Origin: Nemertoderma westbladi
Lineage: Eukaryota; Xenacoelomorpha; Nemertodermatida; Nemertodermatidae
NCBI GenBank assembly: GCA_032718475.1
Contig: JAUCBJ010002506.1
Coordinates: 91,440-155,439 of the forward strand
Direction of reading: 5' to 3'
Length of the DNA stretch: 64,000 nt
How positions within the stretch are numbered: the stretch's first letter is position 1; each line of letters begins with the position of its first letter. The notes beneath the pieces were generated by a model. The model saw only the letters and a list, made by a program, of their open reading frames with translations. It did no database searches and was not told where the DNA came from. The translations under genes were made by a program, and so were the position numbers. Below are positions 12,121 through 23,873 of this stretch, piece by piece.

Positions 12121-12935
12121 CAGTTGGGGAAAGATGCTTATTTAGGCAGTCCGGTCGGACTTCCTAAATAAGAACCGAGCTGCCTATATAGGCAGTTTTT
12201 GTCATTTTTTGGGATAAATTTGATGATTGAAACCACTTAAACGAAAATTGGCATATGAAGAATTTTACATATTAGAGATATACCTGTCACTCAACTACTG
12301 AGAACAAATTAGAAAAATCTATCTAAGCTTCTTTGATCTATTATCAATATAAGATTGACAGTTTCAGTTTATTTGCCAATGGCTGAAAATCCCATGACTG
12401 TGGTGCCTGAAATAATAACACCAGCATTGATAACGTGGTGCTTAAATAGGCAGTTCGCCCTCGTTTTGCTTGGAATTTTTTATTCGAACTGCCTATTTTA
12501 GAATGTCAGCTTCTTATTAAAAAGATGATGTGTATGTGTGTGTAGTAAGCTTCTTATTTAGGAACCGCGAATATCTTACAGATACCAGGATACATCGAAC
12601 TTCTTATTTAGGAACCTGGCATCCTTGAAAATTTTCCTATTTAGGCCCAGCGGCCATGTGATTTTTTAGCCACTGGTAATTATACTAGAACTGTAAATCT
12701 TATATTGATAATAGATCAAAGAAGCTTAGATGGATTTTTCTAATTTTTTCTCAGTAGTTGAGTGACAGGTGTATCTCAATTACGTAAAATTCTTCATATG
12801 CCAATTTGCGTTTAAGTGGCTTAAATCATCAAATTTATCCCAAAAAACGACGCAAACTGCCTATATATATAGGCAGCTCGATTCTTAATTAGGAAGTCCG
12901 ACCGGACTGCCTAAATAAGCATCTTTCCCCAACTG
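12121..12935. mobile_element. Inverted-repeat element inside the palindrome spacer
   Basis: Ends are CAGTTGGGGAAAGATGCTTA at 12121 and its complement ending at 12935. Flanking bases are ATTTA on both sides (12116-12120 and 12936-12940), consistent with a 5-bp target duplication. The arms extend about 240 bp. The core repeats 'cttatttagg' several times, close to the TIR phrase 'gcttatttaggcagtccg'. No open frame of note, so non-autonomous. Confidence 0.75.
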
Positions 12936-13128
12936 ATTTATATCTATTATTCCAGAATTACGTTTTGTTACTGGTATCGGCGGCGCTAGGGCTATTACCT
13001 GTATTCCCATCCTCTATTAGGCGATCCAGTACATCAATCTTATATTGAAAAATACGTGTTAAATATTATATTATATTTAAGTTTGAAAATGTCTCATCTG
13101 AAATTTGTTGGCACCTCCGACCTCCGTA

Positions 13129-13518
13129 TAAAGGCCTGTTTACACGTGGCAACTTTTAGAGCAACTTTCTCGGCAACTAGCAACTTTTTTTGGAGCAACT
13201 TAATTTAATCGCTGTTTACACGTGGCAACTTTACCAGCAACTTTACCAGCAACTTGGCCGGCAACTTTTAGAGCAACTTGGCTAGTTTGACTGTAAAATT
13301 GTGGGTCATTTTATCTACTAGCTAGTTTTTGATAATTTAATTTGATTATCCCACTTTAATTCGCCAACGCAAATTCCTTCAAGTTGCCGAAAAGTTGAGC
13401 AACTTTTACAGCCACCTTTTTGCGTGTTTACAGGGAGCAACTTGATCGGCAACCTGGGTTGCTCCACAAGTTGCCGAGAAAGTTGCTCTAAAAGTTGCCA
13501 CGTGTAAACAGGCCTTTA
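13129..13518. mobile_element. TA-flanked MITE inserted in the right arm only
   Basis: Ends read TAAAGGCCTGTTTACACG and its complement; the arms continue through 'gtggcaacttttagagcaac' and its inverse. The corresponding point in the left arm (near 12009, read in reverse) is uninterrupted, providing an empty site. A degenerate relative lies at about 41797-41910. TA flanks suggest a Tc1/mariner-type mobiliser (inference). Confidence 0.8.
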
Positions 13519-14109
13519 GGCTCTCAATTTCCGAGATGAAATTTTCGGATGCCATACCTACTGCAGTGTAACTACTGTATACTGTTAACCGTACTGTCCG
13601 TACCGTGTACCCTACATATCAGAAATTCGATTTTGCTGATCGAATACTGGAATACAACAATTGCTCAAGAGCGCCCTCTTGTGATCTATTTACTAATTGC
13701 AGATAGTGTCAACAACGCATTTGATTGAATAGCTTACTTTAAACTATGTTTAAACGACACTGTAAAAACATCGCTTACTTTAAACTATATTACTGCATAA
13801 ACACATACTTCATTTTAAGCAATGTTGGAACAGAACTGCAATTACCTTATTTAAAGCGATTTATTACAGTCAATTACATAAACATAGCTTACTTTTAAGC
13901 GATTTTTTAACAGAACTTGTAAAAATACCTTACTTTTAAGCGATTTATTAAAGTCAACTACATAAACATAGCTTTCTTTTAAGCGATGTATAAATTCAAA
14001 TGCAATAAAATACCATACTTTTAAGCGATGCTTATAAATATAAGCTAATGAAAAATGTAAGGTACACATTTGTAATTCTACGGTATTTTGGCTCAAATCA
14101 GACGCCATA

Positions 14110-14597
14110 GGTTCCGACATCCTACTTCCCTCTATAAACTTTTTGTAGTAGCTAGTTCTTATTACTATTTGTATAGAAAATGTTCCAGAATATGTTAGCT
14201 ATTCATTTTTAAAAAAATTATGTTTTAGTAGAAGAAATATTTTTTGTTCTAGAACATTTTTTAGAAAAAAATCTGGTTTCTATTTAAAACGCATGGAATC
14301 GTTCTAAAACGTGTTTAAATCAATAAAAAAAAATTGTGAAAAAAAATATTGTGAAAATTTTTTTTTTTAATTGTGAATTTTTTTTTATTGATTTTAAACA
14401 CGATTTAAAACGATTCCATGCGTTTTAATTAGATTCCCGATTTTTTTCTAAAAAATGTTCTAGAACAAAAAATATTTGTTCTAGGACATAATTTTTTTTA
14501 ATGAATAGCTAACATGTTCTGGAACATTTTCTATACACATAGTAAAAAGAACTAGCTACTAAAAAATATTTATAGAAGGAAGTAGGATGTCGGAACC
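14110..14597. mobile_element. Hairpin element B in the right arm
   Basis: Mirror-image counterpart of the element at 10955-11426, with the same GGTTCCGACATCCTAC ends and A/T-rich centre near 14355. Confidence 0.8.
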
Positions 14598-14683
14598 AGT
14601 GTCGAAATTACTAGCTAAACCTACCTAAAACACTAGCTACTATAAAAGTTTGTATCTTACTTAACGAGGATGCTTCAATTACG

Positions 14684-16079
14684 TCTATTTCACGTCCGTC
14701 TGTCTGTGTGTCTGTCCGTCTTGTCTGTCTGTAATGAAAAATTCATTCGTAAATAACTTTTAAAGATTTTAACCATTTTCAACCAAATTTTGTATCGGTA
14801 TACTAGAGAAAAGGTTCCAGTATTTTTGAAAGTTAAGAAAAAATACGTCTCGAACTTTTGACTCCAGATCAAATCGAACTTGTTTCGAACTTGCTCAATT
14901 TCGCGTGCTGCGCGACGCCCCACGAACGTGTAAACTATTAATTTTAATGGTAGATTAAACTCAAAAATATTTAAGGTTATGTATTCTGTACATTTATGTT
15001 CGAAAGCGAAACTTAAACTCTATATCGTATAAAGTTTTAGAATCCGTTCTTGATGTGATGAAAACCTTAATTATATAATCATATGACACTCAGTGGCGAT
15101 CAGTTGGATAATGATTTAAGGGTAGAAATTTAAGGGTATTTTCGTTTGTAGGGGGGGGGGGGGGGGTGGCCGACATAATTGATCGTCGAACACCTCTTCT
15201 GAAAAAACGGTTGGTTGCCATGGATTCAAGCATTTTGCAATTTTTTTCATTAAATTATACATAATAGTGGGTATAGCCATTGTAATGCCATTAAAAGTCC
15301 GTAATATCAGCTATCATATCAGCCTACTATTAGTTGGATGAGATTAACTAACCTCAACATCAAAAGATAAGTAAAATAGGCCGTCCATTTATTTAATATT
15401 CGGATTTACTATAAAGCGAATTCATTAGGACTGTAGTTTGTTTCTACTTTGAACGCCTTCTGTGGTCTTCTGGATTTGTACCGTTTTTTATCTGTTAGTT
15501 TCTTCTTTTGTCTTCGAGTGAAGCTTATTCGAATATGATATATTGACACGCGTCGTAAACCACGAAGTAAGGTAAACCTTAACATAAGGGTGGGTAGGGT
15601 ACCATTACCATTAATCAATCTGTCGTTCTGGTCTTCCTAATATTTGAACGGAAAATAACTCGTCAATCCTCGATGTAATGAAACCAAACTTGGAACATGT
15701 CTGTAAATAATTTGCACGGGGGGTTTTACAGTTCTCCAGTGTGCTGCTAGAGGGCGAAATATAAAGTGAAAATCCTTCTTCCTTTTAAATTATTTGTACA
15801 TAATCTCTTCATAGACACCATAGCGAGCCACGAAGTGAGCGAAGCCTTAGCATAGGGGTTCCATTCACGAGTTGTCTGTCGTCGTCGTCCAATTTTTGTT
15901 CGCTAATAAGTCGGTCATTCCGTGATAAAATTAAACCAAACATGGTACCTATATAGTCCGTCAAAAAGGTTAGAAAGAATCGAAGTTTGGTAAAAAAAAA
16001 ACACAGTCTGTCTGTAGTTTCACACATTTGTTAAAAACCGAAATAAGTCAGTGACATTAATGAAAGTAATCCAAACTTG
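14684..16079. repeat. Degenerate members of the CTCF-like repeat family
   Basis: Contains the dispersed motif CGTGCTGCGCGACGCCCCAC (14904-14923), a 16-G run (15151-15166), and a monomer near 15620-15780 ending in GCTGCTAGAGGGCG (15743-15756), as in the array at 1-760. Two diverged ~280-bp copies begin with 'ccacgaagt' near 15560 and 15831. No supported gene. Confidence 0.55.
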
Positions 16080-16087
16080 GTACACAT

Positions 16088-17072
16088 TAGAGTTGAAACA
16101 GAGACCTGTTTTTCTTAATCCCGGTGAACCAGAGACCTACCCGGAGAATTATTTTGAAAAATACCGGAGACCAGAGCCGGAGATCAGAGACTTTGCTTAT
16201 TTTTCTACTTACAATTTGATTACTCCCCTATAGCACAAACAGATACATATGGACTGAGAACTATTTTTCTATGGTTCAATTGCAGTAAGTAAATTCAACC
16301 CATTTCAACCCTCACCCATTGTAAGAAAATAAGCGCACGTACAGTTTGGGGGGCTTAATTAATATTAATTTGATTATCTGTTTATTAATTCGTTCTTATT
16401 TTGTTATTTTTAATTAATAATAAGTTACATAAATTTGTTTTGCGCCATGGGTACCGGTACTTTGTTAATTAAAGGCACTTATTTTACAATTATAGTTCAA
16501 ATCATATACATTTCAATATACATAGTCATATAGTCATACTCGCTCTACTCGCCCCATTTACAAGCATCGTTACCGTTACGCTCGTTCTCTCCATTTGGTC
16601 GTCATATTATATATCCTATAACAAATTGAATGGAGATCATCCCTTTCTTTCACTTTTAAACATTATCGGTGCTCAAATTAAGCGCCCTTATCCTTAAATA
16701 AGATCCATCTTCAGGTGCTAATTTAAATTAAAATTAAACGCACCTTAAATTAATTAAATAGAAGATTATCGGTACATTTATTAGAAATATAAATAGTGTA
16801 AAAGTGAATATATAATTGTGTTGAAGCGGTGTATGTAAAATAGTTAAAAATTAAAGAAATAATTAATTGTAAAAAATTTGTGGAAAATTATCCTCATTTT
16901 ACATTTTGTGTTGTACAGGATTTATTTTTAAATAACTATTTCTAATTTGTAAAATCACTGATCTCTGGGTAAAATAACTGTTTTCAATACCCGGGAACCA
17001 GAGACCTATCCAGAGACCAAAAAACTGCCCGGAGAATCCAGAGATCAGTGATAAGTCTCTGTTTCAACTCTA
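16088..17072. mobile_element. hAT-type MITE with perfect 8-bp target duplication
   Basis: Terminal inverted repeats TAGAGTTGAAACAGAGAC (18 bp) lie at 16088 and, inverted, end at 17072. The flanking octamer GTACACAT is present at 16080-16087 and 17073-17080. An 8-bp duplication and TAGAGTTG-like ends are characteristic of the hAT superfamily (established). The 985-bp interior has no transposase frame, so it is non-autonomous. It has inserted into a member of the neighbouring degenerate repeat family. Confidence 0.88.
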
Positions 17073-17080
17073 GTACACAT

Positions 17081-19200
17081 GTAAGTAAATAAGTAGCTAC
17101 AAAGTATAAAACTAACCAGCAGATTCATCTGAAATTTGGTAGAAGTGACCTATGAACATTACGGCTTTATTAATAATTTTGCTTACCAACAGACTAAGTC
17201 AGTTCATCTGTCAGTCCCATGGTGGCGTTTTGTAAATATAAACAAGTATTCGGAATACATCTTCAGGGGTTATTTGAGTCTCGTGCTGCGCGAATGATTA
17301 ATGAATAAAACCGTTCTCAACAGCAAATTGCAAAGCGCCACTTTACACACATAATTTTTATTAAATATTAAACATTATCTTCTTTTTACAAGAACATTTT
17401 TATATTAGTAACCTATGAATAATTGAAAATCTTTTTATATTTTACATTGGTAATAATCGAAAATCATCGATAATCGATCGAAAATTTCATAAAATCGATC
17501 AAAATTTTTTTTAAATTTCGATGGACAACGATAGTACACATACAGTCTGTCAAAAGGTTTAGAATGTGAAATTCTAATTCTAATTCTGTGAAATGTGATT
17601 TTCGCGTGCACCACCTCTGCGACTGAAAACGTCCAGCGCCGGTGAATGTGCCTCGTGCAGCGCGTAGCCGTAGCGCCCATGTAAAGAATACCAGGATTTC
17701 ACTTTTCGGTCGACTTTTTATTGGAATTTTATATATGAATATTTTTTATTTTTCTTTTATTTATCTTTATTAAGTCTATTTTAGTACATACTGTACATAT
17801 ACTAATTCGTTTATTGTTTTGGTTAGATTCAGCCCTTCTGTAACCTGTGTTTTTTGTAAAAACCTGGTATAACATGGGGGATAATGGGGGTAACTGCAAA
17901 GTGAAATATAACGGCAGAAAGTCTGGTATTCTTCATATGTGCCGCACGTAGGATCCAAATTGTATTGGATCCATATTGTAATGCAATTAGCCGTGATACG
18001 GAATGTTATAATTTTTGTTTCTCGAAAAGGCGAAGTTCTGAGATAAAATTATTGTAATCATAAACAAAATAATATTTAATATAATAACAAATTAATTGTA
18101 TTCGAAAATTGAAACATTATTTTTTTTTTCTTAAATCATATGGGACCCGTACATTGAGCCATCTAGATGTAAAATAAAAAATTATTTACAAAATTCATAA
18201 GGAGTTTATAATGTAATTATATTTTTAATATATTATTTTTGTATATCTTTATCGCCTTCCATATCTGGCATCTATCACATCTCGATTGATTTTGAATATT
18301 AATAAAATATATATTCTTCGTCGTAAAATATTATTTCAATTTTCGAATTAAAAATCTTAAAACTTAAATTAAATTATGAAATCCAATGTTTAATCTCTAT
18401 AAGAGTTATCGTACGGGCCTCTCGTTGTGTAATCATGTAAAGTTATACATTACAAGCCCTGAAGTCAATGGAATATTTCGTAGGAAAAAATCAATAATAT
18501 TTAGATTTATGTTTCCATTTCCTTTGACTTCCTGTTAAATTCGACGTAACAAAGGTGGATTATAAACTTCACAGTTTGCAGTTTACGTTAATAAAGTCTC
18601 AAACTTCAAACCAGTGCCAAAATAATTGTTCGACTGAATAACTTTAGGGTAGTGTCTACATATTTGTACATTCCAACGCCCATAATATCTCATCATTTAC
18701 TACTTACACAAATATGCAGCGTATGTACTACGCGGCCAACAGCTAGTAGCTGGAGCCATAGGCGTACGGGGCGGGGGGAGGAGGGGGGGGGGGGGGGGGG
18801 GGGGCTGCAGCCCCCACGGTGAACCAAAAAATGGGGGCGAAAAATCGGAGGGGGAGGGGGGGGGGGGAGAATTTTGAGATAAAATATAATCAAGGCAGAC
18901 AATGAGAGGGAGAGAGTGAAAAATAAAATCGAAATCCCAAGTAAAATAACAATTACAAAAAATTGATTTAATAAAAATGTTGTACTAGAAACCAGAATCA
19001 TCGTAGTCACTTACACGTACTACAGTACATGAGAAATTAAAAGACAGAACAAGATGAAGATAATATATAAATAAGTATCCTGGCTATATTTACAAAAAAA
19101 CTTGAGAATTGGGCAATGCTGGCGTCTGGTTGCTGGCAGCCCATAAAACAGGCAGCAGCATAATTAATGGTGTTTACCCAGAAACTGGAAGTAATGCAGT
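17081..19200. other. Intergenic, repeat fragments and poly-G tract
   Basis: No gene supported. A dispersed CGTGCTGCGCGA motif lies at 17282. At 17676-17940 an element flanked by 'aagaataccagg' and the inverted 'tctggtattctt' contains the dispersed 16-mer GTTTATTGTTTTGGTT (17809-17824). A 22-G run occupies 18783-18804, with a second G-run near 18857. Confidence 0.5.
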
Positions 19201-19205
19201 AGGTA

Positions 19206-20040
19206 GGACGCAGTGGCGGTACGGCTAATGTCGCGTTACGGCTACTCAAAAAGTCGCGTTACGGCTAATTTTCAGATTAGCCGTAACACGACTTTGAAAG
19301 TCGCGGTACGGCTACTCAAAAAGTCGCGTTACGGCTAATTTTCAGATTAGCCGTAACACGACTTTGAAAGTCGCGGTACGGCTACTCAAAAAGTCGCGTT
19401 ACGGCTAATTTTCAGATTAGCCGTAGCACGACTTTGAAAGTCGCGGTACGGCTACTCAAAAAGTCGCGTTACGGCTAATTTTCAGATTAGCCGTAACACG
19501 ACTTTGAAAGTCGCGGTACGGCTACTCAAAAAGTCGCGTTACGGCTAATTTTCAGATTAGCCGTAACACGACTTTGAAAGTCGCGGTACGGCTACTCAAA
19601 AAGTCGCGTTACGGCTAATTTTCAGATTAGCCGTAGCACGACTTTGAAAGTCGCGGTACGGCTACTCAAAAAGTCGCGTTACGGCTAATTTTCAGATTAG
19701 CCGTAACACGACTTTGAAAGTCGCGGTACGGCTACTCAAAAAGTCGCGTTACGGCTAATTTTCAGATTAGCCGTAACACGACTTTGAAAGTCGCGGTACG
19801 GCTACTCAAAAAGTCGCGTTACGGCTAATTTTCAGATTAGCCGTAACACGACTTTGAAAGTCGCGGTACGGCTACTCAAAAAGTCGCGTTACGGCTAATT
19901 TTCAGATTAGCCGTAGCACGACTTTGAAAGTCGCGGTACGGCTACTCAAAAAGTCGCGTTACGGCTAATTTTCAGATTAGCCGTAACACGACTTTGAAAG
20001 TCGCGGTACGGCTACTCAAAAAGTCGCGTTACGGCTAATC
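19206..20040. repeat. 70-bp hairpin satellite, about 12 copies
   Basis: Each 70-bp unit contains AAGTCGCGTTACGGCTAAT, a 6-nt TTTCAG spacer, then ATTAGCCGTAACACGACTT, a 19-bp stem with one mismatch, followed by GTCGCGGTACGGCTACTC. Units are almost identical. One substitution (GTAGCACG for GTAACACG) appears in units 3, 6 and 10. The array ends about 110 bp before the BEL/Pao 5' LTR. Confidence 0.92.
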
Positions 20041-20150
20041 TATTGTCTTGGTTTTACACAGGGAATCATTATCAATATTATTCTATGGTGTTTACGTACA
20101 GATGAGAAAGGTTCGAAAAATTTAATGTAATAATGTTTTACAGCATGGGA

Positions 20151-22701
20151 TGTCAACCAACGCTCTAACATTTCCTTTAACATTCACTTTATATCACTCG
20201 ATTTACTTTACCTCACTCGCTTTACCCGCCTTTAATCGATTTCTCTCTCTCTCCCTGTCTCTCTCTCACTCTCTCTCTTACTCTGTGTTAATTACTTCAC
20301 TTTCTTACTAACTCCGATCGCGAGTTGTTAGTGCTAGTACTTGACCTCACCCTCTCAATTACTTTCACTTTCTTACTAACTCCACACGTGAGTTGATTGT
20401 GGTAGTACTTGACCTCACCCTCTCAATTACTTTCACTTTCTTACTAACTCCACACGTGAGTTGATTGTGGTAGTACTTGACCTCACCCTCTCAATTACTT
20501 TCACTTTCTTACTAACTCCACACGTGAGTTGATTGTGGTAGTACTTGACCTCACCCTCTCAATTACTTTCACTTTCTTACTAACTCCACACGTGAGTTGA
20601 TTGTGGTAGTACTTGACCTCACCCTCTCAATTACTTTCACTTTCTTACTAACTCCACACGTGAGTTGATTGTGGTAGTACTTGACCTCACCCTCTCAATT
20701 ACTTTCACTTTCTTACTAACTCCACACGTGAGTTGATTGTGCTCGTACTTGACCTCACCCTCTCAATTACTTTCACTTTCTTACTAACTCCACACGTGAG
20801 TTGATTGTGGTAGTACTTGACCTCACCCTCTCAATTACTTTCACTTTCTTACTAACTCCACACGTGAGTTGATTGTGGTAGTACTTGACCTCACCCTCTC
20901 AATTACTTTCACTTTCTTACTAACTCCACACGTGAGTTGATTGTGGTAGTACTTGACCTCACCCTCTCAATTACTTTCACTTTCTTACTAACTCCACACG
21001 TGAGTTGATTGTGGTAGTACTTGACCTCACCCTCTCAATTACTTTCACTTTCTTACTAACTCCACACGTGAGTTGATTGTGGTAGTACTTGACCTCACCC
21101 TCTCAATTACTTTCACTTTCTTACTAACTCCACACGTGAGTTGATTGTGGTAGTACTTGACCTCACCCTCTCAATTACTTTCACTTTCTTACTAACTCCA
21201 CACGTGAGTTGATTGTGGTAGTACTTGACCTCACCCTCTCAATTACTTTCACTTTCTTACTAACTCCACACGTGAGTTGATTGTGGTAGTACTTGACCTC
21301 ACCCTCTCAATTACTTTCACTTTCTTACTAACTCCACACGTGAGTTGATTGTGCTCGTACTTGACCTCACCCTCTCAATTACTTTCACTTTCTTACTAAC
21401 TCCACACGTGAGTTGATTGTGGTAGTACTTGACCTCACCCTCTCAATAACTTTCACTTTCTTACTAACTCCACCCACACGTGAGTTGATTGTGCTAGTAC
21501 TTGACGCCCTGTCCTCTCTTATTTTCGCCTCGGTTATGTATTGATCGTTTTGTCCCAAAATTGTAATACTCACTTCGTCTCCAAATTATGTCATTGTTGT
21601 CACCGGTATTTTAATCAAAAGGTTCGCATGTTTGCATATTTGTACACACACATATCGAAAAACTAGGCTTTCATTTCCGTAGATTGACCAGTCTATCCAT
21701 AGCAGAAACTAACAAAATTCCTTGACTTGGTGCGGCACCCTCAATATAATCTGACCATTTAAATTATCAAAATACGTACTACACACCCATCCATCTTACT
21801 AACATAATCATTCGTACAGTACGTGGACTCGGGTTACAGCGGGATTCCACATTTCATTCATATAATAAACCCCCCAAGTCTTGTCTTACTAACATGATCA
21901 TTTTGTACAGTACGTGGACTCGAGTTGCCGCGAGATTCCACTTATCATTCACTTAACAAGCCCCCCCTCAGTCCCACTAACATTATCAAGTACTGTAAGT
22001 GGCCCCAGGTTAAAGCGGGCTGCCACATGTTCACTCATATAACCACCCCCCTCTCGATATATACTGACATTATATTATATAATTAATAATAATAACCCTT
22101 CACAACGCCCATCAACCTCAAACAGAATTATTGAATCTCTGCACATTCATTGGTCGAATCTACTAATTTGTTAGCCCTAGTATGTTAGCACCGCCATGTG
22201 TTACATCAATGCAAACCTCATGTTTTAGGCCTGACCCCCTCCATTCAGCATCTTGACCTCCTGTTATCACCTCGCGATGTAATAATTTACCATTATATAC
22301 TTCATTCTGAGCAATTTCGTCAGTCTTCCTATTTTCTCCACTGGTTGTCACAAATTGTTTTTTACCGCTCGCTCGCTCGCTCGCTCACTCCCCGTCCGCT
22401 CGCTTGCTCGCCTTTTCATTTGTCCCATTTCATTTACTTTGATAACACTTTATTTCTGCTGATATTTGTAACCACATATACTCGAAGTAAATGTTTCATT
22501 AATTTCCCCTCCCCTTATTTTATCAACATTTTTACTACGTTATCGAAATATATTATGTTATTTATTAGTGCTTTTATTGTCCTCATTTCATTATCATAAC
22601 TGCCCGTGATTTGTAAATACAAAACGATTGAATGCGAGCGCGTTAATAAAGAAACTCAATTTTGCAACCGAAACCTTCCTTGAGTGTCCCAATGATAGAC
22701 A
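20151..22701 (+). repeat. 5' LTR of the BEL/Pao element (2551 bp)
   Basis: Bounded by TGTCAACC and GATAGACA. Contents in order: CT-rich tract, a 68-bp VNTR (about 18 copies), three diverged ~88-bp repeats with 'gtacgtggactcg' (21790-22050), a (GCTC)n tract, and AATAAA at 22645-22650 near the 3' edge, where an LTR poly(A) signal is expected. Confidence 0.9.
20290..21505 (+). repeat. 68-bp VNTR inside the 5' LTR, ~18 units
   Basis: Units contain ACTCCACACGTGAGTTG and 'gtagtacttgacctcaccct'. Nearly every unit carries the E-box palindrome CACGTG; the first unit has CGATCGCGAG in its place. The copy number is three times that of the 3' LTR. Confidence 0.92.
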
Positions 22702-22958
22702 CTTTCAGTAAAAAACAATTTCTTTTCCACCGGCATCTTAGTTCTGTAGTTAGTGCTTAGGGCGTTTTCAAACTGTTGTAGCCTAGTGCCTAGCGGCCTA
22801 GGGTTTTGACAGTGGACCTATTACAGTATTAGTGTAGCTGGGCCTACATTCCAGTACTGCAGTACGCTACTGCCTACTGCACTGCACTATACTGCCATAC
22901 ACCAGTACACTGTAGGCCTACGCCAGTCAGCCAGTACGCATCAGCCTGACAGCCCGTC
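22702..22958 (+). other. BEL/Pao 5' leader
   Basis: Non-coding sequence between LTR and gag start. It opens with CTTTCAGTAAAAAAC and not a TGG-type primer binding site. The later half is rich in CAGTAC, CTGCAGTA and GGCCTAC words of the same style as host intergenic DNA near 44.2 and 62.7 kb. Confidence 0.6.
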
Positions 22959-23873
22959 ATGGCTACTGCTACCGGTAGCCAACACCAACTCGACGAGGAT
23001 GCTTCTTCCTCCATCACTTCTGACCACGGTGGCTCTCCAAATGTCGACGATTTGCGAGCTCTCGATTCGCGCGCTCTGAGTGGACTTAAATCTTCATTTA
23101 CACGCGCCCACAACGCACTCGCCTACCACCTCTCGCTAACCGGGCCTGTACAGGACAACTTAGTCGACACGTCGTTCAACACTTTCAAACTATCATTCGG
23201 TAAGTACCGGAGCAAAACACATCAAATTTTACTTATCCCTAACTTTCGGGCTCAGAATAATACACTTTATAACAAATTCACACATGATTATGCCGAGGCT
23301 GAAGCCCGGTATTATCAACTGGAGCGCAAATATGCCGATTATCAGGAGGACGCACAAAGTGAATCTATCCCCGTAGTAGACCCACCAAATCTTCCTTCAG
23401 AACGGGCAAGGATGACTTCGCTCGCACTGCCCCACCCAACAGCAACAGGTAACATAAATAATTCTCATGGTGATTTTACACTAACCCCCTTAGGTGACAA
23501 AACATCTAGTGCGGGACCGAGACACGTCCGTCGTTCGCTCACTACAGCCTGCATAGATGAGTATCACAATCCCACACCTTTTCGTGGCTTTTCATCGCCG
23601 GACCTAACTTTACTAAATGCAAATGTAGGCTTACAGAGCAATGAAATAGGCCTACCGGTATCGGCACCCGATAACCCTAATCCCAATAGGGAAACATGTG
23701 ACCAGGAATTATTAACTGATTTTTTAAACGCCTCTAGAGATTTCGTAATCCATAACGAATCTGGGTTTCAAAATACAATTAGGCCTATCATGCCTATAGA
23801 CCTACCGGTTGACTGGTTGAGTACAATAAAAGTAACCCATTACCGGTACCTGCAGCACTGTCAGTACTGGTAG
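22959..23873 (+). CDS. BEL/Pao gag, N-terminal part
   Basis: 304 residues beginning at ATG 22959 with a polar N-terminus and a stretch of moderate helical character (around residues 60-140), followed by low-complexity sequence. BEL gag N-termini are poorly conserved, so assignment rests mainly on position between LTR leader and the conserved gag/pol region. It ends at a stop at 23871-23873, but a second frame, one base earlier (-1), is open from 23813 and continues gag without a gap. This break may be an indel or a frameshift site; no canonical slippery heptamer is obvious. Confidence 0.75.
   Translation: MATATGSQHQLDEDASSSITSDHGGSPNVDDLRALDSRALSGLKSSFTRAHNALAYHLSLTGPVQDNLVDTSFNTFKLSFGKYRSKTHQILLIPNFRAQNNTLYNKFTHDYAEAEARYYQLERKYADYQEDAQSESIPVVDPPNLPSERARMTSLALPHPTATGNINNSHGDFTLTPLGDKTSSAGPRHVRRSLTTACIDEYHNPTPFRGFSSPDLTLLNANVGLQSNEIGLPVSAPDNPNPNRETCDQELLTDFLNASRDFVIHNESGFQNTIRPIMPIDLPVDWLSTIKVTHYRYLQHCQYW

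Larger units (their letters stand above)
10869..14683. repeat. Large nested palindrome (inverted duplication of ~1.1-kb arms)
   Basis: The outer ends are inverted copies: CGTAATTGAAGC at 10869 pairs with GCTTCAATTACG ending at 14683, followed by TCGTTAAGTAAGATACAAA and its complement. The arms run inward through an internal hairpin (10955-11426 and 14110-14597), then an ~84-bp tandem 'atcgcttaaaagtaagc' repeat, to about 12015 on the left and 13116 on the right. The spacer holds a further inverted-repeat element (12121-12935), and the right arm carries an extra one (13129-13518). No transposase frame occurs. The arms differ by scattered substitutions and small indels, so the sequence reflects real genomic divergence and not simple assembly mirroring. 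Confidence 0.85.

Noticed and set aside
13851-14120. 89-residue minus-strand frame
   Set aside because: Runs through the ~84-bp tandem repeat of the palindrome arm; the repeated HRLKVSYVYV-like segments are repeat translations.
19206-20040. CRISPR-like array of regular repeats
   Set aside because: The whole 70-bp unit repeats with no unique spacers, and the context is an animal genome.
22198-22599. 133-residue frame in the LTR (and its copy near 31738)
   Set aside because: Lies within the LTR, includes the (GCTC)n tract, and has no protein-like features.
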